Shown here: positions 16,801-25,875 of the stretch, in pieces
Layout of the letters: each line of letters starts with the position of its first letter
Numbering within the stretch: the stretch's first letter is position 1
NCBI GenBank assembly: GCA_937980645.1
Contig: CALJPQ010000027.1
Coordinates: 62,001 to 126,000 of the forward strand
Reading direction: 5' to 3'
Length of the DNA: 64,000 bases
Source: an uncultured Saprospiraceae bacterium
GTDB lineage: Bacteria > Bacteroidota > Bacteroidia > Chitinophagales > Saprospiraceae
The notes under the pieces: generated by a model
What the model was told of the DNA's origin: nothing
The model's input: only the letters and a program-made list of their open reading frames with translations
Database searches by the model: none
Translations under genes and position numbers: made by a program

Positions 16801-18153
16801 CTACCGCTCTTTGGGCGCCTCTGGTGCTTTCGGGCGCGGGTGTTGTTCTGCAGGGGTTGTTTGCAAATTAGGATTGCGCAGACGCAACTGAGTAGGGCCG
16901 GGCACGCTTTCCGTACGGGTGCGCGGTTGTGTCTGCGCGGGCGGGGTGGCCGGGCCAGGTATGGGCGCCTCCGTGCGGCCTTCGGGCACGGGCATCAGGC
17001 CCATGCGCTGCTGAATATCGCGTGGCAGGGCATTGACGTGCATAGTCAGAGAAATGGTATTCATACGCAGGTAAGCGTTAGAGGCGTAGAGGTAGCCTTT
17101 GCGCTCAGAGATTTCACCCCAAGAGTTCTTGACGGCGTAAAAAAGGCCGCCCTGGGTTTCGTTGAGCATGCCAGTGATGTGCATCAGGTGGTCGTCTTGC
17201 GTTTCTAAGCGGTCGAAGGCGCGCTGGCGCATTTCCTGAGTAACCACCTTTTCTGGCTCCCAGTACTTGAACACGGCGGCGGCCTGTTCGGGCGTGCGGC
17301 TTTTCCAGTCTATGTCGGGCACAATGGCCAGCCCTTCTTTGGCCGAAAAGCCGGGGTTGCTCACATCGGCGTCCCACGCTACAGTATAGCCGCTTTGCAA
17401 AGCGTAGTTGAGGCAGCGCATCAGGTCGTTGAGCGGCAGGTTGTAGTATTGGCCGTTGGAAAAGTTGTCCGGAATTTCCAGGACGAAGTACGTCCAGAAC
17501 GGCTGATGGGTAAACGAGGTCAGGTGCACGTAATGTTCGGGCTTAATGCCCAGAAAGTCGCGGAACGACGTGGGCGTGTACTGCACTCCCTGATAGACGA
17601 ACGTGGTGGGAACGGGGCCGAATTCTTTGTCCAGTGTCTTTTCGATTTGCGCCATCCAGTCGTCGGTCAGTTCGTTGCGCTTTGCCTGAGCGATGAAGGT
17701 ATCGCATAGGGTTTTCAGCGTGGTTTCTAAAGCCGTGTGGTCAAAGGGCTGATCAGGATTTTTTCGGCCCGGATAAGCGCTTTCAGGCATGAGGCCGTAT
17801 TTCTGGATGGCGTTGAGTTTGTCGTGTATCAATCCGCCCTGACCAAACTGAGCGGCACCAAGACGACGAACGTAGTTTTCGCATTTTTGGCGATAGATGC
17901 AACGCACGGTGTACATTTCTGACAAGTTGTGCTCGCCTTTACCCATGCGCATTAGCTCGCTTTCCAACAGCGAGGAGGCAGCGAAGCTCCAACAGGTGCC
18001 GGTTTTTTGCTGATCTTTCACCGCTGTAGCGGGCAGCATCTTCACGGGTTTAAATTCGTAAGGCTCTGGCTTCTGAGGCTCTGGTTTTTGAGCGTTCAGC
18101 GTCAGCGCCAAAAACGCAACGAGTAGGGCTGTAACTATTGGTCTGTAGTTCAT
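16801..18153 (-). CDS. C1-family cysteine peptidase (bleomycin hydrolase-like)
   Basis: This 450-residue protein has a signal peptide (IVTALLVAFLALTLNAQ). Residues about 40-400 form a papain-type domain of the bleomycin-hydrolase/aminopeptidase C kind, with Cys54 in QQKTGTCWSFAASS, His in DDHLMHITGM and Asn in YAVKNSWGE. A proline-rich tail of about 65 residues ends the protein. The start at 18153 is chosen because it opens the signal peptide; an in-frame start at 18285 would overlap the promoter box. Export is unusual for bleomycin hydrolases but common for the Bacteroidota members. Confidence 0.88.
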   Translation of the reverse strand: MNYRPIVTALLVAFLALTLNAQKPEPQKPEPYEFKPVKMLPATAVKDQQKTGTCWSFAASSLLESELMRMGKGEHNLSEMYTVRCIYRQKCENYVRRLGAAQFGQGGLIHDKLNAIQKYGLMPESAYPGRKNPDQPFDHTALETTLKTLCDTFIAQAKRNELTDDWMAQIEKTLDKEFGPVPTTFVYQGVQYTPTSFRDFLGIKPEHYVHLTSFTHQPFWTYFVLEIPDNFSNGQYYNLPLNDLMRCLNYALQSGYTVAWDADVSNPGFSAKEGLAIVPDIDWKSRTPEQAAAVFKYWEPEKVVTQEMRQRAFDRLETQDDHLMHITGMLNETQGGLFYAVKNSWGEISERKGYLYASNAYLRMNTISLTMHVNALPRDIQQRMGLMPVPEGRTEAPIPGPATPPAQTQPRTRTESVPGPTQLRLRNPNLQTTPAEQHPRPKAPEAPKER

Positions 18154-18282
18154 ATTACGGGTGTTTGCCGGTTGTGTGTGGATGTGTTGGTATGCCTTGG
18201 GTTGTACGCAGCTAGAAACGAGGCTTGGCAGCCCTTGGTTGAGGCTCAGCAGAAGCCGCAGTTTCCTCTCGTCGCCTGTGGG

Positions 18283-18290
18283 CAAAGGTA
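18283..18290 (-). promoter_or_regulatory. -7 promoter element for the C1 peptidase gene
   Basis: TACCTTTG on the minus strand, about 130 bases before the chosen start, gives a leader of ordinary length. No matching -33 element was seen. A GGCGTTGC/GCAACGCC hairpin lies upstream at 18350-18368. Confidence 0.45.
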
Positions 18291-18383
18291 CGGTTCCTCC
18301 GATGCATCTGGTAATTAGCCAGGCTCTTGGCTTGAATGCTCTTCAGAACGGCGTTGCGGGGCAACGCCTTACCTATCTCCTTC

Positions 18384-19892
18384 CTATTGGGTGGGTAAGG
18401 CGAACGCCTCCAGGGCTGTGGCGAGGGTACGGTCATTCGATAGGCGCGGCACTTTGTTTTGTCCACCCAATTTGCCCTGGGTTTTCATATATTGGCGAAA
18501 GGCCTCGCGCTGTAAGGGGCGAATAATCAGGGGGCGCAGGATGCCGCCGCGTACCAGGTCGTCGTAATAGATGTTTTGCTCGCGCATGCGGGTGTCCACG
18601 GCTAGGGCGAAGGTCGTTAAGTCGGCGGGAACTGTCTCGAACTCGACAAACCATTCGTGGTAAGGTGGGCCGCCTTCGGGTGGGGTTACTTGGGGGGCTA
18701 CGGTGAACTCGACGATGCCCACGCCCATTTGCTGTGCTACGGACAGGAGGGCTTCTTCGACCTCTTTGCCGATGACGTGCTCGCCGAAGGCCGAGATAAA
18801 GTGCTTGACGCGCCCACTCACCACAAGGCGATAGGGGCGTGTGGAGACGAATTGCACCATATCGCCCAGGTCGTAGCCCCAAAGGCCGGCATTGGTATGC
18901 AAGACGACGGCGTAGTTGACACCCACTTCTACGTCGCGCAGCCACAGACGGCTGGGGCGGTCGCTATCGGCTTCGTTGGCGGGCACAAACTCGAAGAACA
19001 TACCGGCGTCGGTATTAAGCAGCAGACCCTGGTGTGGGAAGGTATCCTGAAAGGCGATAAAGCCTTCTGAGGCCGGATAGGTCTCGACGGAGTCAATGCG
19101 TTCGCCCACCAGTCCTTCCAGGACGGCGCGGTAAGGCTCGAAATTGACGCCGCCATAAACGAAGACGGAGTAATTGGGAAAGATTTCGCGCACAGTGCGT
19201 TTGCCGGTACGAGCCAGCAGGCGTTCGTAGTACATCTGCACCCAGGGCGGGATGCCGGAGATGAGGCGCATATCGGCGTGGAGGGTTTCGTCCACGATGC
19301 GCTCGAGTTTTTGCTCCCAGTCTTCGATGCAGTTGGTGTTCCACGAGGGCAGCTGGTTGGTACGCAGCCAGGCGGGTACTAAGTGGTTGCTGATGCCGCT
19401 GAGGCGTCCGGTGGGAATGCCGCCGACGTCGTCTAAGGCCGGGCTTCCGGATAGGAAGATCATTTTGCCGTCGAGCCAGCGGCCGTTGCCGGTGCGGGCG
19501 TAGTAGTTGAAGAGGGCGTCGCGTGCGGTGCCAAAGTGCAGCGGCGTGCTTTCGCGGCTCATGGGAATGTACTTGACGCCCGAGGTGGTGCCGGAGGTTT
19601 TGGCGAAGTAGCGCGGGCGGCCGGGCCAGAGCACGTTGCTTTCGCCGGCTTTGATGCGCTCAATATAGGGTTTGAGGGCCTCATAGTCGCGAATGGGGAC
19701 GGCCTTGAAGAGGTCTTCCGGCGTCCGTACGGTGGCGAAGCCATGCTCCCGGCCAAAAGCCGTGTGTTGGCCGCGCTGCATGAGGTGTCGCAGCGTTTTT
19801 TCCTGGTCGGCAACGGCGTTGGCGGCCATGCGTTCGATGCGCCGCGCGACGGCTCGGGCAAACGGACGGATAAGAGTAGAGCGGAGGCCCAT
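18384..19892 (-). CDS. GH3-family protein
   Basis: This 502-residue member of the GH3 auxin-responsive-promoter family is related to acyl-adenylate-forming enzymes that conjugate acids with amino acids in plants. Seen are the P-loop-like FAKTSGTTSGVKYIPMS, VFVYGGVNFEP, ETYPASEGFIAFQD and NYAVVLHTNAGLWGYDLGDMV, followed by VSGRVKHFISAFGEHV near the C-terminal lobe. Bacterial members are widespread in Bacteroidota with unknown substrates. It follows the beta-barrel gene by 16 bases and is probably co-transcribed with it. Confidence 0.9.
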   Translation of the reverse strand: MGLRSTLIRPFARAVARRIERMAANAVADQEKTLRHLMQRGQHTAFGREHGFATVRTPEDLFKAVPIRDYEALKPYIERIKAGESNVLWPGRPRYFAKTSGTTSGVKYIPMSRESTPLHFGTARDALFNYYARTGNGRWLDGKMIFLSGSPALDDVGGIPTGRLSGISNHLVPAWLRTNQLPSWNTNCIEDWEQKLERIVDETLHADMRLISGIPPWVQMYYERLLARTGKRTVREIFPNYSVFVYGGVNFEPYRAVLEGLVGERIDSVETYPASEGFIAFQDTFPHQGLLLNTDAGMFFEFVPANEADSDRPSRLWLRDVEVGVNYAVVLHTNAGLWGYDLGDMVQFVSTRPYRLVVSGRVKHFISAFGEHVIGKEVEEALLSVAQQMGVGIVEFTVAPQVTPPEGGPPYHEWFVEFETVPADLTTFALAVDTRMREQNIYYDDLVRGGILRPLIIRPLQREAFRQYMKTQGKLGGQNKVPRLSNDRTLATALEAFALPTQ

Positions 19893-19908
19893 GAGAACGA
19901 CGCCTTTT

Positions 19909-20637
19909 TTATTCGTAAATCACCTTGCGCAGCAGGCGTATGCTCAGCGTGAGCTCGATGGACAGGTTGCGGATACGCCGCTCCGGAATACGGATGCGCT
20001 GTCCGGGGTTGAGCGGGTCAATGACGTTCTCGATAGGGGGCTGGTTGTACTGGAGCAAGAAATCGGGGCTTATGGAGAGCATCAGCTGTCCGCCTACCAG
20101 TTCGGAAAAGGGAAACTCCAGGCCACCGCCCACAAAAGCGCCAGCCAACCAGCGATTAACTGCGCCCTCGAAGGGATAGTAGATCTGCAGTATCGGATTC
20201 TGGCTTCCGGCCAGCTGGCTCAGGTTGGTGCTCAGCGTGTACTCGCCGCGCAGGCCAATGGCATAGAAATACTTTTTGCCCGCATCCCAGTCAAACTTTT
20301 GCTTGGCACCCAGCGTGAGTGCCAGGTTGCGGAACTGAAACTCTTCGGTGTAAATGAGCAACGGGCTGCCAACACCTTGAAAAAACGTGAACCGGTTGGC
20401 ACTGCCCCGTATGTGATAGCCCAATTGGGCAAAGACGCTGCTGCGGTCGTGCTTGTTATCTACCGACTCAATGGCCAGCGTAGCGTGGTACTTGAACAGC
20501 GGTTGTCGGTCGAAGGAGTTATCCCAGCGCTGCCAGCCCATACTCGGCCCGCCGCCCAGGACGAACGCCGTGGATTGCGCCGCCAGACCCGAGCACCAGA
20601 CGACCATAAGAACCCAAAAAACCATTCTTTTGCACAT
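19909..20637 (-). CDS. Outer-membrane beta-barrel protein of unknown function
   Basis: This 242-residue protein has a signal peptide (MVFWVLMVVWCSGLAAQ). Its alternating strand pattern fits a small outer-membrane barrel (FVLGGGPSMGWQRW, ALTLGAKQKFDW, YFYAIGLRGEYTL, LAGAFVGGGLEFPF, LSIELTLSIRLLRK). No specific family was recognised. It is the first gene of a two-gene unit with GH3, divergent from the M3 peptidase gene. Confidence 0.72.
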   Translation of the reverse strand: MCKRMVFWVLMVVWCSGLAAQSTAFVLGGGPSMGWQRWDNSFDRQPLFKYHATLAIESVDNKHDRSSVFAQLGYHIRGSANRFTFFQGVGSPLLIYTEEFQFRNLALTLGAKQKFDWDAGKKYFYAIGLRGEYTLSTNLSQLAGSQNPILQIYYPFEGAVNRWLAGAFVGGGLEFPFSELVGGQLMLSISPDFLLQYNQPPIENVIDPLNPGQRIRIPERRIRNLSIELTLSIRLLRKVIYE

Positions 20638-20718
20638 CTGTCTATGTTTTTAAGCGGCAAATTACGGCAAAGCCGCCGGCATTTCCGGCAATTTCGGGCC
20701 AGTTTCTAAACCTTGAAC

Positions 20719-20726
20719 TACCTTTG
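20719..20726 (+). promoter_or_regulatory. -7 promoter element for the M3 peptidase gene
   Basis: TACCTTTG exactly matches TAnnTTTG and ends 41 bases before the ATG at 20768. No clear -33 element was seen. Confidence 0.5.
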
Positions 20727-20767
20727 TTTCATTCAACCATCGGGCAATCACTATCTTTTGCACAGCC

Positions 20768-22486
20768 ATGACCAGTATGGATCCCCTCCCAACAACATTT
20801 GAGAACTTCACCTACAGTCGGCCGGAAATTCAGACCCTTACGCAGGAGTTTGACCAGCTGCTCAGCGCCTTTGAGCAGGCCACCGACCCGGAAGCACAGC
20901 TACAGGTGCTGCAACGCATCAACGCACTGCGCAAACGCTTTAGCAGCATGTATAGCCTCTGCTACGTGCGTCATACGGCCGACACCCGCGATGCTTTCTA
21001 CGAGGCGGAAAATCGCTATTTCGACGAAACGCTGCCCGCCTTCGAGGCGCTCAACGACCGGCTGTATCGCGCCCTGCTGGCCTCGCCCTTTCGCACAGCT
21101 TTAGAGGAACACTATGGCGCTCACCTCTTCACGCTGGCCGAACTGGCCCTGCAGACATTCAAACCGGAAATCCTGAGCGATCTGCAAACGGAAAACACGC
21201 TTTCCTCCGACTACACCCGACTGAAAGCCACGGCCACCATCGAATTCGACGGCCAAACCTATAACCTCAGCAGCCTCACGCCTTTAGAGCAATCGGACAA
21301 CCGCGACACCCGCCGCCGCGCCGCCGCCGCCCGCTGGACCTTCTTCGCCCAAAATGCCGCGCGCTTCGACGGGATTTTTGACCGCATGGTGCACACCCGG
21401 CACACCATCGCCCAAAAACTGGGGGCCTCCAACTTCGTTGCTATCGGCTATGCCCGTATGCGGCGCTCTGACTACACCCCGGAAATGGTGGCCGCCTTCC
21501 GCCGGCAAATCCGAGAGTATATCGTGCCCATCGCCTCCGAACTCTACGAACGGCAACGGCGACGCCTGCAACTGGAACGCCTGTACTACTACGACGAAGA
21601 CTACTTGTTCCCTTCCGGCAATCCCAAGCCCATGGGCAGCCCACAAGACATCGTCAATAGCGCCGCCCGGATGTATCGCGAACTGTCGGCAGAGACCGAC
21701 GCCTTCTTCCAGCACATGCTCCAGGCCCATCTGCTGGACCTGGTGAACCGCGACGGCAAAGCTACCGGCGGCTATTGCACGTACATCCCGGCCTACGAAG
21801 CGCCGTTTATCTTCTCCAACTTCAACGGTACCAGCGGCGATGTGGATGTGCTCACCCACGAAGCCGGCCACGCCTTCCAGGTGTGGTCAAGCCGCCACTT
21901 AGACCTGGATGAATACTACTGGCCCAGCAGCGAGGCCGCCGAAATCCACTCCATGAGCATGGAGTTCTTCGCATGGCCCTGGATGCACCTCTTCTTCGGC
22001 GAACAAGCGGAGAAATATCGCTTTATGCACCTCACCAGCGCCTTGCGCTTTTTGCCCTACGCCGCTGCCGTGGACGAATTCCAACACATCATTTACGAAA
22101 ACCCGACCCTCTCGCCCGACGAGCGCAAAAGCACCTGGCGACAATTGGAAGCCGTTTACCTGCCCCACCGCGACTACAACGACAATGCTTTTCTGCAGGC
22201 CGGCGGCTTCTGGCAAAAGCAAAGCCATATCTACAACTCGCCATTCTATTACATTGACTATGCACTGGCGCAAATCTGCGCCTTTCAGTTCTGGAAGCGC
22301 AGCCGCGAAGACCGCACCAACGCCTGGACCGACTATGTACGCCTGTGTCGTGCCGGCGGCAGCCAATCCTTCCTGGGACTCGTGCAGTTGGCCGGCCTCC
22401 GCTCGCCCTTCGACGACGGGTGTGTCCCGTCCGTTATTGGCGAAATCCGACGCTATTTAGACAGCGTGGATGATGCAGCGTTTTAA
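20768..22486 (+). CDS. M3-family oligoendopeptidase
   Basis: This 572-residue cytoplasmic metallopeptidase has the zinc motif in VDVLTHEAGHAFQVW (HEAGH) with the third ligand Glu in the following SSEAAEIHSMSMEFF. PepF-type helical segments occur throughout. It should cleave short peptides inside the cell. An alternative ATG three codons later (20777) cannot be excluded. All four of its TTA codons are followed by G. It is a single-gene unit followed by tRNA-Asn. Confidence 0.92.
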   Translation: MTSMDPLPTTFENFTYSRPEIQTLTQEFDQLLSAFEQATDPEAQLQVLQRINALRKRFSSMYSLCYVRHTADTRDAFYEAENRYFDETLPAFEALNDRLYRALLASPFRTALEEHYGAHLFTLAELALQTFKPEILSDLQTENTLSSDYTRLKATATIEFDGQTYNLSSLTPLEQSDNRDTRRRAAAARWTFFAQNAARFDGIFDRMVHTRHTIAQKLGASNFVAIGYARMRRSDYTPEMVAAFRRQIREYIVPIASELYERQRRRLQLERLYYYDEDYLFPSGNPKPMGSPQDIVNSAARMYRELSAETDAFFQHMLQAHLLDLVNRDGKATGGYCTYIPAYEAPFIFSNFNGTSGDVDVLTHEAGHAFQVWSSRHLDLDEYYWPSSEAAEIHSMSMEFFAWPWMHLFFGEQAEKYRFMHLTSALRFLPYAAAVDEFQHIIYENPTLSPDERKSTWRQLEAVYLPHRDYNDNAFLQAGGFWQKQSHIYNSPFYYIDYALAQICAFQFWKRSREDRTNAWTDYVRLCRAGGSQSFLGLVQLAGLRSPFDDGCVPSVIGEIRRYLDSVDDAAF

Positions 22487-22505
22487 TTTTTTTTGAAAAA
22501 AGGGC

Positions 22506-22537
22506 TTGCACATTCCAGAGCGGTGCACATACCTTTG
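22506..22537 (+). promoter_or_regulatory. Promoter of tRNA-Asn
   Basis: TTG at 22506-22508, then 21 bases, then TACCTTTG at 22530-22537. This is the best complete -33/-7 promoter of the window, 18 bases before the mature tRNA 5' end. Confidence 0.75.
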
Positions 22538-22555
22538 CACCGCTTTTGAGCAGAC

Positions 22556-22629
22556 GCCTCATTAGCTCAGTCGGTTAGAGCGGCGGACTGTTAATCCGTA
22601 GGTCCTAGGTTCAAGTCCTAGATGAGGCG
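22556..22629 (+). tRNA. tRNA-Asn (GTT)
   Basis: A 74-base cloverleaf. The acceptor arms are GCCTCAT (22556-22562) and ATGAGGC (22622-22628) with discriminator G. The D arm has AGCTCAGTCGGTTAGAGC, the anticodon loop is CTGTTAA with anticodon GTT, and the T arm has GGTTCAAGTCC. CCA is not encoded (CAA follows). The anticodon arm is nearly identical to E. coli tRNA-Asn. Confidence 0.96.
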
Positions 22630-22641
22630 CAACAAATCCAG

Positions 22642-22682
22642 AAACGGCCTTGCCTGATATCGGGCAAGGCCGTTTGGTTTTT
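22642..22682. terminator. Terminator between tRNA-Asn and the TonB receptor gene
   Basis: AAACGGCCTTGCC (22642-22654) pairs perfectly with GGCAAGGCCGTTT (22663-22675) and is followed by GGTTTTT. It ends the tRNA transcript and may also serve the convergent TonB receptor gene. Confidence 0.88.
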
Positions 22683-22710
22683 GGCCGTGTGGCAGCATCT
22701 GGCGCGGCGC

Positions 22711-25143
22711 TTAGAAGTCCTTTTCCCCGTATTCGGTTTTGATGTTTTTCGCGCTTTTGCCTTTTTCGTTGAAGCGGTAGCCGACACTCAGCTGGACAAT
22801 TCGGTCGTATTTGCCGTATTCGGTGGCGGAATAGAAGCGAGGGCCGCGTGTAGTGATGGTCTGGCGGTTGGTGTCGAAGATGTTTTGGAAGAGCAGGTCA
22901 GCCGACCAGTTTTCGCTGATGTTAAGCCTGGCGCTGAGGTTGGACAGTAGCAAATCGGTGTCGAAGCCCTGTGCCGTAGCGGTACGCGATACGTAAGTGG
23001 TGTTCCATTGCAGGCGCCATTTGGGGGTTATTTTGAAGTTCAGGTTGGCGTTGAGGTTGTAGTTGAGGTTTTGGGCGTAGTCGGCGACGCCAATTTCGAT
23101 GCCGGTAATTTGAAAAAGGTACACATTGCTCGACAGGTAGAGGCTGAGCCATTGGGCAGCCTGCCAGTCGGTGGCCATTTCCATGCCAGTAGAGCGGCTG
23201 TTGCCCGCGTTGGTGGAGATGGTGAGCAGGATGATGCGGTTATATTCGTCATTTACCCGAAAAATCAGGTTGGAGGTGCGGCTGTGGTAAGCCGTCAGGG
23301 TCAGGTTTCCTTTGCGATGTAGCCTCACGTAGGTTAGTTCGGCGGTATGGGTAATTTCAGGTTGCAGGTTTGGGTCGCCTACCCAAATGGCTTCGGAGTG
23401 GCGGTGGTTTTTGAACGGTGAGAGGGCTTTGGTCGTGGGCCGGTTAATGCGTTTAGCGTAGCCGATTTTCAGCTCCTGTGCCTCGTTGAGTTTCCACAGG
23501 GTCTGGAGGGAGGGGAAGAGGTCGAACTGGTTCAGCGCCACGGGCTTAGGGCCGCGCGTATGGGCGAGCGTTCGGAACATTTGCTCGCCTCGGAGGCCGG
23601 CCCGCCACTGGAGCCGTCGGTAGCGCCCATGTAGTTGCGCATAAGCCGCATAGATGCTCTGACGAAGGTTGAGCGCGTCGTTGAATTCCGGGTCTTTCAC
23701 CCACTGGTTGGTGGAGATGTCTAAGCGCTCGAAGTCGAAGACTCCTCGATGGTGGACGTCGCGCGCCTGTAATCCGGTTTCAACGGTAACGACCTCGGAT
23801 AGGCTGCGGCTGTAGTCGGCCTGCAGGCGCCAGGCATCTAGTGGGCTTCGTTCGTCGGAGCGCTCTTGCAGGAGCAGCGCGCCGCCGGGGCGGTCATTGT
23901 CCTGGTTGCGCAGGGGGCCGCCCAGCACTGAATACTCATAGATGCCGGCCAGCGATAGTTTGCTGTTGTCCCGGAAGTGTTGGGTGAAGTCCAGGTTTGC
24001 TGTGAAGAAGGAACCCGTGCGGACGAAAAGGTTCTGGTTGTAAAATGTTCGTTCTAAGGCATCTTCGGCGAATACCTGGTACAGGTTCAGCGGTTGTTCT
24101 GCGCTGGCATACTGGCGATAGTTCAGGTTGGCAATGCGGTCGTTTTGCCGATAGCCGTAATAAAGGGCCGCGTGGAGACTGGCGGCTTTGCTAATGGCGT
24201 AGTTGGTACCGGCCCGAATGCCGTAGAGGCGCTCGGAGGTAGGGCGTTGGCCCATAGAGGGCGAATAGGTTACGGTGTCCTGGTGGAGCGTTCGGATTTC
24301 GCCTTTGCGGTGGCCTCCGATGTCGTAGCGGCGGTAGTTGGCCGTGAGGAAAGAGGAAAAGCGGTTTTGGGTATGATAAAAGGCAAAATCGCCACCATAG
24401 CGGTTCGCGGCGCTCCATTGGGCGTTGGCTAGAAGGCCCTTGCCGGGCGCTGCATTTTTTTTGGTGATGATATTGATAATGCCTGCTTTGCCATCGGCAT
24501 CGGCGGTGGCCGAGGGCGAGGTGATGACCTCAATGGTCTCGATCATGTTGGCCGGCAATTGCGTCAGCACGTCAGCAGGCGCCAGATGGGTGAATTTGCC
24601 GTTGATGGTTACCAGGAACTCGGCATTGCCGCGTACCAGGATTTTTCCCTCCGCATTGATGGTAACGGCAGGCAAGCGCTGCAGGACGTCTAAGCCCGTT
24701 CCGCCAGTGGTATTGCCCAGCCTGGCCGCGTCGAACGTCTGTTTGTCTAAGTACACGGCGTTAGCCGAGCGCTCTGCCCAGATGGTGATTTCCTCCAGTT
24801 GGTTTGGCTGTGGCTCAAGCCACAGCGCCAGTTCGGAGGGTGCCTTCCCACCCATGACGACCACCAGCGTGTCGAGCGTCTGAAAGCCCACGTATTGCAC
24901 CCGCACGTGAAAAGTATCGGAGCGCGGACCGCTCCACTGAAAGCGCCCGGCCTCGTCAGTCATGGCACCTGAGAGAGTTCTACCAGTGGCATCCAGCAAC
25001 GCCACAGTCGCGTAAGGCAGGCCTTCGTGGGTCTTTCTGTCCAGGACCCTGCCTCGGATGAGCAGACTGCTTTGGGCCAGAAGAAGACAGGGCAGGGCTA
25101 TCAAGAGGAGCAAGAACGTACGGCGCATATGGCGGTTAAACAT
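22711..25143 (-). CDS. TonB-dependent outer-membrane receptor
   Basis: About 810 residues from the ATG at 25143; an ATG at 25128 is an alternative and a TTG-like open frame runs back to 25233. A signal peptide (TFLLLLIALPCLLLAQ) is followed by a carboxypeptidase-regulatory-like domain (IRGRVLDRKTHEGLPYATV). Next come a plug (LDVLQRLPAVTINAEGKILV, IEVITSPSATADADGKAGI) and a 22-strand-type barrel ending YGKYDRIVQLSVGYRF. The layout matches the outer-membrane-beta-barrel subgroup common in Bacteroidota. The ligand is unknown. A perfect 14-base palindrome lies 20 bases before the start. Confidence 0.88.
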   Translation of the reverse strand: MFNRHMRRTFLLLLIALPCLLLAQSSLLIRGRVLDRKTHEGLPYATVALLDATGRTLSGAMTDEAGRFQWSGPRSDTFHVRVQYVGFQTLDTLVVVMGGKAPSELALWLEPQPNQLEEITIWAERSANAVYLDKQTFDAARLGNTTGGTGLDVLQRLPAVTINAEGKILVRGNAEFLVTINGKFTHLAPADVLTQLPANMIETIEVITSPSATADADGKAGIINIITKKNAAPGKGLLANAQWSAANRYGGDFAFYHTQNRFSSFLTANYRRYDIGGHRKGEIRTLHQDTVTYSPSMGQRPTSERLYGIRAGTNYAISKAASLHAALYYGYRQNDRIANLNYRQYASAEQPLNLYQVFAEDALERTFYNQNLFVRTGSFFTANLDFTQHFRDNSKLSLAGIYEYSVLGGPLRNQDNDRPGGALLLQERSDERSPLDAWRLQADYSRSLSEVVTVETGLQARDVHHRGVFDFERLDISTNQWVKDPEFNDALNLRQSIYAAYAQLHGRYRRLQWRAGLRGEQMFRTLAHTRGPKPVALNQFDLFPSLQTLWKLNEAQELKIGYAKRINRPTTKALSPFKNHRHSEAIWVGDPNLQPEITHTAELTYVRLHRKGNLTLTAYHSRTSNLIFRVNDEYNRIILLTISTNAGNSRSTGMEMATDWQAAQWLSLYLSSNVYLFQITGIEIGVADYAQNLNYNLNANLNFKITPKWRLQWNTTYVSRTATAQGFDTDLLLSNLSARLNISENWSADLLFQNIFDTNRQTITTRGPRFYSATEYGKYDRIVQLSVGYRFNEKGKSAKNIKTEYGEKDF

Positions 25144-25162
25144 GGAATGCGAAACGCTCGAG

Positions 25163-25176
25163 GCCTTTGCAAAGGC
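25163..25176. promoter_or_regulatory. Palindrome upstream of the TonB receptor gene (possible operator)
   Basis: GCCTTTGCAAAGGC is a perfect 14-base palindrome, ending 19 bases before the preferred ATG at 25143. Perfect symmetry at this place suggests a dimeric repressor site. No regulator is identified, and if the upstream start at 25233 were real it would be coding. Confidence 0.4.
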
Positions 25177-25257
25177 GATGGCTGGCTCACATGCGGTCTG
25201 TGCCGCTAACGCTTTTCCCCAGTTTTTTTTCACCTGCTCAGGTGTCTCTTTCAGTCC

Positions 25258-25644
25258 TCAATTCAGCCGTGCCGGCACGACGAGTATCATACGAGGAATG
25301 CAAACGCGGAAGAAGTCGCTAGCATCTACACGTCTCATGACATAGGTACCGAGCATAGCGCCGTAGTCGGTATCCAGGTCGCAATAGGAGGAATACTCGA
25401 ACGTCTCGCCGGGCGCCAGAACGGGCTGCTGCCCTACGACACCCAGGCCTTCCACCTCGCGTCGTGCGCCAAAGCCATTGCGGATGAGCCAATGGCGCTG
25501 GAGGAGTTGCACGGTGTGTTTACTGCCGTTGGTAATCGCAATACGGTAGCCGAAGAGGAATTTGCCCCGCTGCGGCTGTGAGTAGTCGGACAGGTATTGC
25601 GCTTCGGCGCGCACAGTGATGCCTTCGGTGGTGATCGCGTTCAT
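25258..25644 (-). CDS. apaG: ApaG domain protein
   Basis: This 128-residue single-domain ApaG protein has a fibronectin-like fold. Hallmarks are KFLFGYRIAITNGS, VQLLQRHWLIRNGFG, GVVGQQPVLAPGETFEYSSYC, and GAMLGTYVMR near the end. ApaG was linked to Co/Mg homeostasis and Ap4A levels in enterobacteria; the molecular role is unclear. The ATG at 25644 is used because homologous sequence begins there. About 230 bases upstream hold no recognised feature. Confidence 0.92.
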   Translation of the reverse strand: MNAITTEGITVRAEAQYLSDYSQPQRGKFLFGYRIAITNGSKHTVQLLQRHWLIRNGFGARREVEGLGVVGQQPVLAPGETFEYSSYCDLDTDYGAMLGTYVMRRVDASDFFRVCIPRMILVVPARLN

Positions 25645-25875
25645 ACAACAGCGCTGACGTGTGCGGCAAAAATCGGGCAACAGGCCGGATGTCTCCGCAT
25701 CTTTTCGGCCAAAGAACGCGCAGGATGCTTAGAGGTTGCGGGCAGCTGTGGCCAGAGGGCGGGCTGTGCAACCCACATGATAGTATCAGCAAAGAACACT
25801 CTGGGCTTCACCCGCCGTTTTGGCACACCAAAAGATTGGGCTTGAAGGCTCCGGTTAGCCCGTTTATTTGTCTTT

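Noticed and set aside
18350..18368. GGCGTTGC/GCAACGCC hairpin after the GH3 gene as an intrinsic terminator
   Set aside because: The stem is good but no U-tract follows on the minus strand; it may be a weak or rho-assisted site, so I do not annotate it as a terminator.
22556..22629. tRNA-Asn as an integration site for a mobile island
   Set aside because: No integrase, no direct repeat of the tRNA 3' end and normal composition on both sides; a terminator follows directly.
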